Assembly: GCF_003855155.1 (NCBI RefSeq)
Contig: NZ_CP034073.1
Span: 3,162,001 to 3,226,000, forward strand
Source of the DNA: Shewanella psychromarinicola
Lineage (GTDB): Bacteria; Pseudomonadota; Gammaproteobacteria; Enterobacterales; Shewanellaceae
Direction: 5' to 3'
DNA length: 64,000 bases
Positions 1 to 8,398 of this stretch are shown in pieces. A model generated the notes under the pieces. That model made no database searches. It was given only the letters and a program-made list of their open reading frames with translations, and was not told the DNA's origin. Each line of letters opens with the position of its first letter. The first letter of the stretch is position 1. Both the position numbers and the translations under genes were made by a program.

Positions 1-23
1 GTGTAAAGGTTATCAACAAGTAA
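1..23 (+). CDS. rpmF: 50S ribosomal protein L32, C-terminal end (partial)
   Basis: The first 23 bases read in frame as the last residues of a protein, VKVINK, followed by a TAA stop at 21-23. From memory, Shewanella L32 proteins end in KVINK, and rpmF directly precedes plsX in most gammaproteobacteria. Only the last seven codons (one incomplete) are inside the window, so the call rests on this short tail plus gene order. Confidence 0.65.
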
Positions 24-38
24 TTTGTTGCTAATCTA

Positions 39-1067
39 ATGATAAATCTGACGCTTGCGTTAGATGCGATGGGGGGCGATCACGGCCCCCACGTGACAGT
101 GCCTGCAGCCTTGCAGGCATTGAAATTTCACACATCTTTAAATATTATTTTGGTTGGTAATCAAACCGAAATAGAAAAATATCTACCTCAAGCTCACTCA
201 ACAGATCTATCCCGTATTGAAATAATCCATACCACTGAAGTCGTGACAATGTGCGATAAGCCCATTCATGCTTTGCGTTCACGTAAAAACAGTTCTATGA
301 GAATTGCCCTTGAGCTCGTGCGCGACGGCAAAGCCGCTGCTTGCGTTAGTGCCGGTAACACGGGCGCATTAATGGCGATGGCTAAGGTGTTATTAAAAAC
401 CTTACCGGGTATTGATCGACCTGCACTTGTGTCTTGCTTACCCGCAATGACCGGAAAACCGGTTTATTTATTGGATTTAGGGGCTAATGTATCTTGTGAC
501 TCAGATACCTTATTCCAGTTTGCTATTATGGGGTCTGTATTATGTGAAGCTGTCCATAAGAAATCCCGTCCCAAAGTCGCTTTGCTTAATGTCGGCATTG
601 AAGCGATTAAGGGTAACGACCAAGTTCAGCAGGCCGGTCAAATTCTACAACATACCGAGCAAATTAATTATATTGGCTTTGTAGAAGGCGATGAAATTTA
701 CACAGGTAATGTGGATGTGATTGTTTGCGACGGATTTGTCGGCAATATTACCTTAAAGACTTCAGAAGGCATTGCAAAACTGTTAGTACACCAATTAAAA
801 CGCGGCTTAAATGACGGTTTTTTTGTTCGTTTACTCTCCAAACTCATCGCTCCTCGTATACAAGCTGTTCTCAGTAAGATGAACCCCGACCACTATAACG
901 GTGCAAGTCTGATAGGATTGCGCGGAATAGTAGTAAAGAGTCATGGTAACGCGGATGAAGCTGCATTTTTACAAGCATTAAATTTAGCAGCAACAGAAGC
1001 AAAACGTCGTCTTCCTGAAATGATTAAAGATCGTTTGGAGTCGATTCTTTTAGACATCAATAGCTGA
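39..1067 (+). CDS. plsX: Phosphate acyltransferase PlsX
   Basis: PlsX converts acyl-ACP and inorganic phosphate to acyl-phosphate, the acyl donor for PlsY in phospholipid synthesis, and works at the inner face of the cytoplasmic membrane. The 342-residue length is normal for the family. The N-terminus has the characteristic [12 protein letters not shown] motif, followed by the conserved [11 protein letters not shown] stretch near residue 105 and the C-terminal [14 protein letters not shown] segment. The ATG at 39 lies 15 bases after the rpmF stop, which fits the usual rpmF-plsX-fab operon. fabH begins 8 bases after the stop, so co-transcription is likely. Confidence 0.97.
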   Translation: MINLTLALDAMGGDHGPHVTVPAALQALKFHTSLNIILVGNQTEIEKYLPQAHSTDLSRIEIIHTTEVVTMCDKPIHALRSRKNSSMRIALELVRDGKAAACVSAGNTGALMAMAKVLLKTLPGIDRPALVSCLPAMTGKPVYLLDLGANVSCDSDTLFQFAIMGSVLCEAVHKKSRPKVALLNVGIEAIKGNDQVQQAGQILQHTEQINYIGFVEGDEIYTGNVDVIVCDGFVGNITLKTSEGIAKLLVHQLKRGLNDGFFVRLLSKLIAPRIQAVLSKMNPDHYNGASLIGLRGIVVKSHGNADEAAFLQALNLAATEAKRRLPEMIKDRLESILLDINS

Positions 1068-1075
1068 TCTCATAT

Positions 1076-2035
1076 ATGCAAACAAAAATTCTCGGAACAG
1101 GTAGCTATCTACCTGTGCAAGTTCGTAGCAATCAAGATCTCGAAAAAATGGTTGAAACCACTGACCAATGGATTGTTGACCGAACCGGTATTTCTGAGCG
1201 GCGTATTGCTGCAACAGACGAATCGGTTTCAACAATGGGTTATCAAGCGGCATTAAAAGCGCTTGAAATGGCGGGGCTCGAAGCAAGTGATCTTGATATG
1301 ATTGTTTGTGGAACCACAAGTGCCTCAAACGCATTTCCTGCTGCGGCATGCGAAATTCAAGCCTCATTAGGCGTCAAAAATATCCCTGCCTTTGATATTG
1401 CTGCCGCGTGTTCTGGTTTTATTTATGCTTTATCGGTTGCGGATCAATTTGTTAAAACCGGTGCCGCTAAAAAAGTACTGGTTATTGGTTCCGATGTGTT
1501 GTCGCGAATGTGTGATCCTTCTGACCGCTCCACTGTAATTTTATTTGGTGATGGTGCGGGCGCTGCGATTATTGGTGCCAGTGATACTCCCGGTATCATT
1601 GCGACACATATTTATGCTGATGGGAGCCAGGGGGACTTATTAAAATGTTCTTTCCCACCTCGAGCGAATGAAAGTTCTGAAGCTGTCGGTTTTATGACGA
1701 TGAAAGGTAACGATGTGTTTAAAGTGGCGGTAACTCAGTTGTCTAATGTGGTCACCGAAACCTTGCTCCTTAATAATGTCGATAAATCAGAAATTGACTG
1801 GTTAGTGCCACATCAAGCTAATTTCCGCATTATCAAGGCAACAGCAAAGAAACTTAACATGAGTTTAGACAAAGTCATTCTCACATTAGCTAAACACGGC
1901 AATACCTCTGCGGCATCAGTACCGATAGCGCTTGACGAAGCCGTTAGAGATGGCCGAATCCAGCGTGGACATTTATTACTACTCGAAGCATTTGGCGGTG
2001 GTTTTGCTTGGGGCAGTGCACTAATCCGTTTTTAA
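1076..2035 (+). CDS. fabH: 3-oxoacyl-ACP synthase III (FabH)
   Basis: FabH starts type II fatty-acid synthesis by condensing acetyl-CoA with malonyl-ACP. The 319-residue thiolase-fold protein shows the complete catalytic triad: Cys112 in [11 protein letters not shown], His246 in VPHQANFRI and Asn276 in HGNTSAAS. The N-terminal [12 protein letters not shown] segment is typical of FabH. The gene follows plsX after 8 bases and precedes fabD, the standard order. No strong ribosome binding site is visible before the ATG, so coupling to plsX translation is plausible. Nothing in the sequence looks abnormal. Confidence 0.97.
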   Translation: MQTKILGTGSYLPVQVRSNQDLEKMVETTDQWIVDRTGISERRIAATDESVSTMGYQAALKALEMAGLEASDLDMIVCGTTSASNAFPAAACEIQASLGVKNIPAFDIAAACSGFIYALSVADQFVKTGAAKKVLVIGSDVLSRMCDPSDRSTVILFGDGAGAAIIGASDTPGIIATHIYADGSQGDLLKCSFPPRANESSEAVGFMTMKGNDVFKVAVTQLSNVVTETLLLNNVDKSEIDWLVPHQANFRIIKATAKKLNMSLDKVILTLAKHGNTSAASVPIALDEAVRDGRIQRGHLLLLEAFGGGFAWGSALIRF

Positions 2036-2068
2036 TTTTGAAATTTATTTTTATACAGGTAACCGTTG

Positions 2069-2995
2069 ATGGAAAATGTTGCTTTTGTATTTCCTGGCCA
2101 AGGTTCACAGGCCGTAGGAATGTTAGCTGAATTGGCTCAAAATCATGTCATTATTGGGCAAACCTTTGCCCAAGCAAGTGATGCGTTAGGTTATGATTTA
2201 TGGGATCTTGTTGCCAATGGCCCAGCTGAAACCTTAAATGAAACAGATAAAACCCAGCCTGCATTGCTCACGGCAAGCGTGGCTATCTGGCGCGCATATC
2301 AGGCATCGAACAAGCCCATGCCCTCATTACTTGCAGGTCACAGTCTTGGTGAATACTCTGCGTTAGTGTGCGGTGGTGTGATTGAATTTACTGATGCAGT
2401 TAAATTAGTTGAGCTTCGTGGTAAATTAATGCAACAAGCCGTTCCAGCTGGGTCTGGCGCGATGTATGCCATTATTGGCCTTGATGATGATGCTATTGCC
2501 AAAGTGTGCGCAGAGTCTGCTGAAGGCTGTGTGGTGAGCCCTGTTAACTACAATAGTCCAGGTCAAGTGGTTATCGCGGGTGAAAAAGCCGCCGTTGAAC
2601 GCGCTGCTGCTGCATGTAAAGCTGCTGGTGCTAAAATGACAGTGGCATTGCCAGTGAGCGTGCCATCACATTGTGCGTTAATGAAGCCAGCAGCTGATGA
2701 ATTAGCCAAAGCCTTAATGGAAGTGACGTTCTCTGAACCTATAATTAATGTTGTTAACAATGTTGATGTGGCAATGCCGACAAATGCTCAGGCCATTAAA
2801 GATGCTTTAGTGCGTCAATTGTATTGTCCAGTGCGTTGGCGTGAGTCGGTTGAATTTATGGCGACACAAGGTGTTACAAAATTAATAGAGTGTGGACCAG
2901 GGAAAGTATTAACCGGTTTAACAAAAAGAATTAATAAATCGATATCCGCTCAAGCGGTCAATGATGTTGCTTCATTTGCAGCATTAGTCGAATAA
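2069..2995 (+). CDS. fabD: Malonyl-CoA:ACP transacylase (FabD)
   Basis: FabD loads malonyl groups onto acyl carrier protein to supply extension units. The 308-residue protein begins ENVAFVFPGQGSQ, has the nucleophile Ser92 in GHSLGEYSAL and the catalytic His202 in VPSHCALM, all standard. I place the start at the ATG at 2069; an in-frame TTG lies one codon upstream, but the ATG matches the usual N-terminus and has an AGGT-type ribosome site at suitable distance. fabG follows after 10 bases with its own AAAGGAG site, indicating one operon. Confidence 0.96.
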   Translation: MENVAFVFPGQGSQAVGMLAELAQNHVIIGQTFAQASDALGYDLWDLVANGPAETLNETDKTQPALLTASVAIWRAYQASNKPMPSLLAGHSLGEYSALVCGGVIEFTDAVKLVELRGKLMQQAVPAGSGAMYAIIGLDDDAIAKVCAESAEGCVVSPVNYNSPGQVVIAGEKAAVERAAAACKAAGAKMTVALPVSVPSHCALMKPAADELAKALMEVTFSEPIINVVNNVDVAMPTNAQAIKDALVRQLYCPVRWRESVEFMATQGVTKLIECGPGKVLTGLTKRINKSISAQAVNDVASFAALVE

Positions 2996-3005
2996 AGGAG
3001 TTGAT

Positions 3006-3752
3006 ATGAGCTTTAGCATTAATTTAGACGGCAAAGTTGCCTTGGTGACGGGGGCCAGTCGTGGCATTGGCCGAGCGATTGCTGAATCGTTAGTACAAGC
3101 CGGCGCGATGGTTATCGGAACGGCAACCAGTGAAAAAGGCGCCGCGGCGATCCAAGCATACTTGGGTGACAAAGGCTTTGGGATGGTGTTAAATGTCACT
3201 GATACTCAGTCAGTGGCTGATTTATATAGCCAGATCAAAGAAAAAGCCGGTGAAGTTGATATTCTCATCAACAACGCAGGTATTACCCGTGATAATTTAT
3301 TGATGCGGATGAAAGATGATGAATGGCAAGATATTATTGACACTAATTTGACATCACTATTTAAATTGTCTAAACCAGTAATGCGATCTATGATGAAAAA
3401 GCGTTTCGGACGTATTATCAGCATCGGTTCTGTTGTGGGTACAATGGGCAATGCAGGCCAAGTAAATTACTCGGCTGCCAAAGCGGGTTTGATTGGATTT
3501 ACAAAATCTCTTGCAAGAGAGGTTGCATCTCGTCAAATAACAGTGAATGCTGTTGCACCTGGATTTATTCAGACAGATATGACAGATGAGCTGACAGTAG
3601 AGCAGCAACAAGCTATCATGTCGCAAGTTCCGATGGAACGATTAGGGCAAGCACAAGAAATTGCCAATGCAGTATTGTTTTTGGCCTCGGATTCAGCCGC
3701 TTATATCACAGGCGAAACATTGCATGTGAATGGCGGCATGTACATGGTTTAA
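3006..3752 (+). CDS. fabG: 3-oxoacyl-ACP reductase (FabG)
   Basis: FabG reduces 3-oxoacyl-ACP to 3-hydroxyacyl-ACP with NADPH. The 248-residue short-chain dehydrogenase has the TGASRGIGRAI nucleotide-binding motif near residue 16, the NNAG motif, the catalytic Ser in ISIGSVVG and the YSAAK motif, and ends in the classic GGMYMV. A strong AAAGGAG ribosome site sits at 2995-3001. It lies between fabD and acpP as expected. A 163-base gap to acpP suggests that acpP has an additional promoter of its own. Confidence 0.97.
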   Translation: MSFSINLDGKVALVTGASRGIGRAIAESLVQAGAMVIGTATSEKGAAAIQAYLGDKGFGMVLNVTDTQSVADLYSQIKEKAGEVDILINNAGITRDNLLMRMKDDEWQDIIDTNLTSLFKLSKPVMRSMMKKRFGRIISIGSVVGTMGNAGQVNYSAAKAGLIGFTKSLAREVASRQITVNAVAPGFIQTDMTDELTVEQQQAIMSQVPMERLGQAQEIANAVLFLASDSAAYITGETLHVNGGMYMV

Positions 3753-3812
3753 GAGCGATAGGTAGGCAACTACCTTCATTTGAGTCAGTGTTAGTGACAA
3801 TTCAATGTTATT

Positions 3813-3833
3813 TTTTGTGGTTAGACCACAAAA
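3813..3833. promoter_or_regulatory. Perfect inverted repeat in the fabG-acpP gap
   Basis: TTTTGTGG and CCACAAAA form a perfect 8-bp inverted repeat around a 5-base spacer (TTAGA). It lies about 80 bases before acpP. It is not followed by a T-run on the plus strand, so it is a weak candidate for a terminator and a better one for an operator or partial attenuator that lets acpP be expressed separately. No known fatty-acid regulator site is clearly matched. Confidence 0.35.
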
Positions 3834-3915
3834 TCTAAGCTTGCATTGTTATCTAATTCGAATAAACTACTCGCAATCTTACGCAAGTGCGTAATTTGAA
3901 TAGGAAAGAAAACTA

Positions 3916-4149
3916 ATGAGCAACATCGAAGAACGTGTAAAGAAAATCATCATCGAGCAACTTGGCGTTAAAGAAGAAGACGTTAAATCAGCTGCTTCTT
4001 TTGTAGACGATTTAGGCGCAGATTCTCTAGACACTGTTGAATTGGTTATGGCTCTAGAAGAAGAGTTTGACACCGAGATCCCTGACGAAGAAGCTGAAAA
4101 GATCACTACTGTTCAAGCAGCGATCGATTACGTTTCTAAGAATCAGTAA
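3916..4149 (+). CDS. acpP: Acyl carrier protein
   Basis: Acyl carrier protein holds growing acyl chains on a 4'-phosphopantetheine arm. The 77-residue acidic protein carries the attachment serine in the canonical [15 protein letters not shown] motif (Ser37 counting Met1). An AGGAAAG ribosome site lies just upstream of the ATG. Codon use is biased to preferred codons, as usual for this highly expressed gene. It sits between fabG and fabF and is followed by a strong terminator. Confidence 0.98.
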   Translation: MSNIEERVKKIIIEQLGVKEEDVKSAASFVDDLGADSLDTVELVMALEEEFDTEIPDEEAEKITTVQAAIDYVSKNQ

Positions 4150-4160
4150 TCAAGAATTCA

Positions 4161-4194
4161 CAAAAACAGGCGGCATTTATGCCGCCTGTTTTTG
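4161..4194 (+). terminator. Intrinsic terminator after acpP
   Basis: A near-perfect GC-rich hairpin, AACAGGCGGCA / TGCCGCCTGTT with a 4-base loop, followed by TTTTG. It begins about a dozen bases after the acpP stop and would end or thin transcription before fabF. Confidence 0.92.
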
Positions 4195-4311
4195 TTTAAA
4201 GCATTTGTAAACGCTCGTTCCATTTAATTGCATTAGAACATCCTTCCTTATACTTCTTTATCTATATCGCAATAATGGCATCGTGGCAGATTTTATTTAA
4301 AGGTGAATATC

Positions 4312-5553
4312 ATGTCTAAACGTCGTGTCGTCATCACAGGTCTTGGCCTCGTGACTCCAGTAGGTAATGATGTCGAGTCTTGTTGGAATGCCTTACTGGC
4401 TGGTAAGAGTGGTATTGCTCCCATTACCAAATTTGATGCCAGTGGTTTTAATACTCGTTTCAGTGGCTCAGTAAAAGATTTTGACGTCGAACAATATTTA
4501 ACGAAAAAAGATGCCCGTAAAATGGATTTATTTATCCAATATGGCATAGCTGCAGGTATTCAAGCAGTAAAAGACTCTGGCCTAGAGATGAGCCAAGAAA
4601 ACCCTGCTCGTGTGGGTGTTGCTATTGGTGCCGGTATGGGCGGTATGTGGTTAATTGAGCAAGGCCATTCGGCATTACTCAATGGCGGACCACGCAAGGT
4701 GTCGCCTTTTTTTGTGCCGAGCACCATTATTAATATGATCGCCGGCCACTTGTCAATTATGTACGGTATGACAGGGCCCAATTTTGCGGTTACCACAGCT
4801 TGTACTACCGGTGTGCATAACATTGGTTTTGCCGCTCGGACTATTGCTTATGGTGATGCCGATGTTATGGTCGCCGGTGGTGCTGAAGATGTCACTAGCC
4901 CATTAGGGGTTGCTGGTTTTAGTTCAGCTAAAGCATTATCTACTCGTAATGACGACCCAACAGCAGCAAGTCGCCCATGGGACAAAGACCGTGATGGTTT
5001 TGTCATTGGCGACGGTGCAGGTGTCATTGTGATGGAAGAATATGAACGAGCTAAAGCACGTGGCGCTAAAATTTACGGCGAGCTGGTTGGTTTTGGCATG
5101 AGTGGTGATGCATTCCACATGACATCACCACCGAGTGATGGCGCTGGTGCTGCGGCGGCTATGGTCAATGCCATTAACGATGCACAAATTGAAAAAGAGC
5201 TAGTGGGCTATATCAATGCCCATGGCACATCAACGAATGCAGGTGATAAAGCCGAAGTGGCTGCGGTGAAATCTGTGTTTGGGCCACATGCCTATGATGT
5301 ATTGGTGAGCTCGACCAAATCAATGACCGGTCATTTACTCGGTGCTGCAGGTGCTGTTGAAGCAATCATTACTTTGTTGGCATTACGTGATCAGCATATT
5401 CCTCCTACTATTAATTTAGACAATCCTGATGAAGGTTGTGATTTAGATTTTGTCGCACACACTTCTCGTCGTCATCAATTTGATTACGCATTATGTAATT
5501 CATTTGGTTTTGGTGGCACCAACGGTTCATTATTGTTTAAAAAAATCAATTAA
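4312..5553 (+). CDS. fabF: 3-oxoacyl-ACP synthase II (FabF)
   Basis: FabF elongates acyl-ACP with malonyl-ACP and in gammaproteobacteria governs cis-vaccenate formation. The 413-residue protein begins [12 protein letters not shown]. It has Cys164 in [10 protein letters not shown] and the two active-site histidines in [11 protein letters not shown] and [12 protein letters not shown]. The ATG at 4312 is preferred over an in-frame GTG at 4303, because an AAGG ribosome site lies about 8 bases before the ATG and the N-terminus matches the family. It is separated from acpP by a terminator, so it probably also has its own promoter in the 4195-4311 gap. Confidence 0.97.
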   Translation: MSKRRVVITGLGLVTPVGNDVESCWNALLAGKSGIAPITKFDASGFNTRFSGSVKDFDVEQYLTKKDARKMDLFIQYGIAAGIQAVKDSGLEMSQENPARVGVAIGAGMGGMWLIEQGHSALLNGGPRKVSPFFVPSTIINMIAGHLSIMYGMTGPNFAVTTACTTGVHNIGFAARTIAYGDADVMVAGGAEDVTSPLGVAGFSSAKALSTRNDDPTAASRPWDKDRDGFVIGDGAGVIVMEEYERAKARGAKIYGELVGFGMSGDAFHMTSPPSDGAGAAAAMVNAINDAQIEKELVGYINAHGTSTNAGDKAEVAAVKSVFGPHAYDVLVSSTKSMTGHLLGAAGAVEAIITLLALRDQHIPPTINLDNPDEGCDLDFVAHTSRRHQFDYALCNSFGFGGTNGSLLFKKIN

Positions 5554-5570
5554 TGATAGTGACATAGATA

Positions 5571-5594
5571 AAAAGCGCCGATGGCGCTTTTTTT
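5571..5594 (+). terminator. Intrinsic terminator after fabF
   Basis: Hairpin AAAAGCGCC / GGCGCTTTT with a 3-base loop and a run of T's. It lies 18 bases past the fabF stop and closes the fatty-acid gene cluster. Confidence 0.93.
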
Positions 5595-5672
5595 GTATGT
5601 TTAAGCTTTTTTTGGATTAAGACAAAGTGTATCGTTAATTTCCGATACATCCTGCGATGACTTGGAGGCTTT

Positions 5673-6161
5673 ATGGCCGGTATAGATAGAAAGCTTACGT
5701 TACGTTTTTTGGCTGAGCCTGCAGATGTCAATTTCGGCGGTAAAGTACACGGCGGCGCCGTAATGAAATGGATCGATTTAGCGGCTTACGCTACCGCTGC
5801 AGGTTGGAGTGGTAAGTATTGTATTACCGTCTATGCAGGGGGTATTCGTTTTGTTAAACCCATTCACGTTGGCCATATTGTTGAGGTGACGGGTAAAGTG
5901 ATTTATACCGGCAGCACATCTATGCATGTCGCAATTGATGTTAAGGCTGGCGATCCTAAAGATTCAGAGCGTTATCTCACGACCCATTGTATTGTGATTA
6001 TGGTGGCGGTTGATGATGAAGGCAAACCCACCTCGGTACCTGAATGGATCCCAACGACAGCCGACGATATTCATTTACGTGATACAGCATTACGTTTAAT
6101 GGACATGCGTAAGCGTATTGGCGCCGAAATGGAAGCTCACGTTAAACCTTCAGTAGCATAA
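5673..6161 (+). CDS. Hotdog-fold acyl-CoA thioesterase
   Basis: Predicted cytosolic acyl-CoA thioester hydrolase of the BACH/YciA (HotDog ACOT) type, 162 residues. Visible family signs are the early LTLRFLAEPADVNFGGKVHGG segment with the catalytic-type Asn/His-Gly-Gly, MKWIDLAAYATA, and GGIRFVKPIHVGHIVEVTG, the standard second hotdog strand region. A GGAGG ribosome site lies at 5662-5666. It follows the fab genes after a terminator and precedes a dehydrogenase after 16 bases, so these two may form a small operon. Substrate chain length cannot be read from the sequence. Confidence 0.88.
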   Translation: MAGIDRKLTLRFLAEPADVNFGGKVHGGAVMKWIDLAAYATAAGWSGKYCITVYAGGIRFVKPIHVGHIVEVTGKVIYTGSTSMHVAIDVKAGDPKDSERYLTTHCIVIMVAVDDEGKPTSVPEWIPTTADDIHLRDTALRLMDMRKRIGAEMEAHVKPSVA

Positions 6162-6177
6162 ATAAAAGGGACAAATC

Positions 6178-7053
6178 ATGGCCAAGGTAGCATTTATTGG
6201 GTTAGGCGTTATGGGGTATCCTATGGCGGGACATTTAGTTAAACAGGGTCACGATTTGACCGTGTATAACCGAACGGCCAGTAAAGCTCAACAATGGGTT
6301 GAGCAGTATGGCGGTCGACGCGCGGATACACCAAAAGCCGCGGCTAAAGGACAAGACATTGTGTTTACCTGTGTGGGTAATGATGATGATTTACGTCAAG
6401 TGGTATTGGGTGATCAAGGCGCCATTCACGGTATGCATGCAGGTGCTATTTTGGTCGACCATACCACAGCTTCAGCCGATGTCGCGCGCGACATTGCCGC
6501 CCAATTGACCCCACAAAATATTGGCTTTTTAGATGCGCCTGTTTCAGGTGGCCAAGCGGGTGCTGAAAATGGTGTGTTAACCGTGATGATGGGCGGTGAA
6601 CAGGCTGATTTTAATACGGTTAAACCCGTTATTGATGCATATAGTCGCTGTGCTGAATTGCTTGGACCTGCAGGTTCGGGTCAGTTGACTAAAATGGTCA
6701 ATCAAATTTGTATTGCGGGTGTGGTTCAAGGCTTAGCTGAAGGACTTCATTTTGCAAAGAGTGCGGGTTTAGATGGCTTAAAAGTCATTGAGGTCATCAG
6801 TAAAGGTGCTGCACAAAGTTGGCAGATGGAGAATCGTTATCAGACTATGTGGCAAGGTCAATATGATTTCGGCTTTGCTATCGATTGGATGCGAAAAGAC
6901 TTAGGCATTGCCCTAGATGAAGCTCGCCGAAATGGTAGCCATTTACCTGTCGCGGCATTAGTTGATCAGTTTTATTCTGAAGTTCAGGCGATGAAAGGCA
7001 ACCGTTGGGATACTTCTAGTTTACTCGCTCGTTTAGAAAAATCTCGCAGTTAA
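6178..7053 (+). CDS. NAD(P)-dependent beta-hydroxyacid dehydrogenase
   Basis: Member of the 3-hydroxyisobutyrate / tartronate-semialdehyde reductase family, 291 residues. It begins with the Rossmann motif VAFIGLGVMGYPMAGHL, has the substrate-binding signature DAPVSGGQAGAENGVLTVM near residue 120, and the catalytic lysine in KMVNQICIAG near residue 172. All key features are intact. The exact substrate (3-hydroxyisobutyrate, glyoxylate or succinic semialdehyde derivatives) cannot be decided from sequence. It lies 16 bases behind the thioesterase gene and is followed by an intrinsic terminator. Confidence 0.88.
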   Translation: MAKVAFIGLGVMGYPMAGHLVKQGHDLTVYNRTASKAQQWVEQYGGRRADTPKAAAKGQDIVFTCVGNDDDLRQVVLGDQGAIHGMHAGAILVDHTTASADVARDIAAQLTPQNIGFLDAPVSGGQAGAENGVLTVMMGGEQADFNTVKPVIDAYSRCAELLGPAGSGQLTKMVNQICIAGVVQGLAEGLHFAKSAGLDGLKVIEVISKGAAQSWQMENRYQTMWQGQYDFGFAIDWMRKDLGIALDEARRNGSHLPVAALVDQFYSEVQAMKGNRWDTSSLLARLEKSRS

Positions 7054-7093
7054 TATCAACAAAGCATTATTATAAATGTGATAGCTCAACGAT

Positions 7094-7121
7094 AGCCCCA
7101 ACATTAGTCGGGGCTTTTTAT
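7094..7121 (+). terminator. Intrinsic terminator after dehydrogenase gene
   Basis: AGCCCC / GGGGCT hairpin with a 10-base loop followed by TTTTTA, about 40 bases after the dehydrogenase stop. Confidence 0.85.
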
Positions 7122-7460
7122 TGGCGCCAACCCAACTTAAATTAACCATGACTACATTAGCTATCATTGGTGGTAAGTCGGTTTGTTGACTAAAAACCAT
7201 TGCGTTACATGATGTGGCGCACATACTCCAAATGTTAACGCTGCTATTATTACCTAATCTATATTAATTTTGCTTAAAGTAGATTGATTAGCTACGTTTA
7301 TATTACCATTCAATTTTCGATTTTTTTATGAATTGTTTTTATGAATTGTTGATAAATAAAGTTGTTGAGTAAACCCTTAAGTAAAGTGTCGTACTGCAGT
7401 GTGATGATCCGCGTCAGATAAAAAGAATGCGGGCACACACTAAAATTGGAGGAATGAAAA
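7122..7460. other. Upstream region of the tetraheme cytochrome gene, with 13-bp tandem duplication
   Basis: No convincing gene lies here. An exact 13-bp tandem duplication, TTTTTATGAATTG twice, occupies 7323-7348. The promoter of the cytochrome gene should lie in this AT-rich interval, but I could not assign -35/-10 boxes or a clean CRP or FNR site with confidence. Confidence 0.5.
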
Positions 7461-7796
7461 GTGAGCAATAAATTACTAAGTACATTGTTTGCGGCCGGTT
7501 TCGCGGTAATGATGATGTCTTCTGCATCATTTGCTGCTGATGAGACCCTCGCTGAGTTTCATGTTGAAATGGGTGGCTGTGAAAACTGTCACGCTGATGG
7601 AGAGCCATCATCAGATGGTGTATATGAATTTGAACAATGTCAAAGTTGTCATGGTTCTCTTGCTGAAATGGATGATAACCATAAGCCGCATGATGGTATG
7701 TTAATGTGTGCAGATTGCCACGCACCACATGACGCAAAAGTAGGCGAAGTACCAACGTGTGATACATGTCATGACGATGGCCGTACTGCAAAATAA
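7461..7796 (+). CDS. cctA: Small periplasmic tetraheme cytochrome c (STC/CctA type)
   Basis: A periplasmic electron shuttle in Shewanella anaerobic respiration, carrying electrons from CymA toward terminal reductases and outer-membrane conduits. The 111-residue precursor has a signal peptide ending near SASFA-AD, then exactly four CxxCH heme sites (CENCH, CQSCH, CADCH, CDTCH) with additional histidines for bis-His ligation. Length and spacing match the small tetraheme cytochrome. The start is a GTG: a GGAGG site at 7448-7452 sits 8 bases upstream, and the nearby ATG at 7453 is out of frame. The gene stands alone between terminators. Confidence 0.9.
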   Translation: MSNKLLSTLFAAGFAVMMMSSASFAADETLAEFHVEMGGCENCHADGEPSSDGVYEFEQCQSCHGSLAEMDDNHKPHDGMLMCADCHAPHDAKVGEVPTCDTCHDDGRTAK

Positions 7797-7812
7797 GCTA
7801 TCTTGATAGCTG

Positions 7813-7847
7813 AAAAATACCGACTTTATGTCGGTATTTTTGTTTTT
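7813..7847 (+). terminator. Intrinsic terminator after cctA
   Basis: AAAAATACCGAC / GTCGGTATTTTT stem with a 5-base loop, followed by GTTTTT. It lies about 16 bases after the cytochrome stop. Confidence 0.92.
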
Positions 7848-8240
7848 ATTCTTTTAATAACTGACTAAAACCTTACATCTGTCTGCATAAATAAGCCTAA
7901 CTTAACCTCAATCCGGTATACGGAGTGGGGTAAACCGATCGGGATCAGTCTATTTCAAGTCATAGATATAACTTGCCATTATTTTTGGTTAGCGAGGCGA
8001 TGAGGGAGGCTTGTTTACCCGTTTGGGCTAAAGCCTGATGAATTTATTCAGCAAAAGATAGGCAGTGTTGCCACTCGACTTGCAGGCATTCCCATTGGTT
8101 ACGCCTCTGCGTTGTATCAACTGACTAGAAAAAACTATTCCTACCTCAATATGCCTTGAGTTGATGATTTGCTTATAAGGGATGAAACAACAAGGTAATA
8201 CCTCTTTATAGGTATTAAAATCCCTTTATTTTCAGATAGA
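7848..8240. other. Intergenic region with a short coding-like fragment
   Basis: No intact gene is visible. Between about 8040 and 8160 one frame reads DEFIQQKIGSVATRLAGIPI and continues to a TGA, with natural-looking codon use but stops just upstream. This may be the tail of a decayed gene; I do not recognise it. A small AT-rich hairpin (TAATACCT / AGGTATTA) lies near 8193-8214. Confidence 0.3.
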
Positions 8241-8280
8241 TGCGCAACAAAAGTGCGCAGGCCTGCACTTTTGTTGCACA
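8241..8280. promoter_or_regulatory. Long inverted repeat containing NtrC-like sites upstream of nasA
   Basis: Two arms of about 19-21 bases, differing at a few positions, face each other with no spacer. The left arm contains GCGC-N7-GTGC, one base away from the NtrC core GCAC-N7-GTGC; the right arm contains a more degenerate copy. The repeat is centred about 110 bases before the start predicted for the sigma-54 promoter at 8343, the usual position of NtrC enhancers. There is no T-run, so it is unlikely to be a terminator. Confidence 0.5.
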
Positions 8281-8342
8281 AATATTGCGGTTATCAATCT
8301 AGACGGTTTTTATTTCTATTGTAAATCAGTAAGTTAATTTTT

Positions 8343-8358
8343 TGGCACAGCTTTCGCA
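8343..8358 (+). promoter_or_regulatory. Sigma-54 promoter of the nas unit
   Basis: TGGCAC-N5-TCGCA gives GG (8344-8345) and GC (8356-8357) exactly 10 bases apart, the sigma-54 -24/-12 spacing. Transcription would start near 8369, leaving a leader of about 30 bases before the nasA ATG. This fits nitrogen control of nitrate assimilation. Confidence 0.72.
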
Positions 8359-8398
8359 GTAGTTAACTATGAAATAATCAAGGTGAAAGGGTAGATGT

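Noticed and set aside
1050..1367. Long minus-strand open frames inside the fab genes and elsewhere
   Set aside because: They lie opposite clearly identified genes and have no motifs of their own.
8241..8280. Reading the nasA-upstream inverted repeat as an attenuator
   Set aside because: It has no T-run and lies before, not after, the predicted sigma-54 start; an enhancer site is the better reading.
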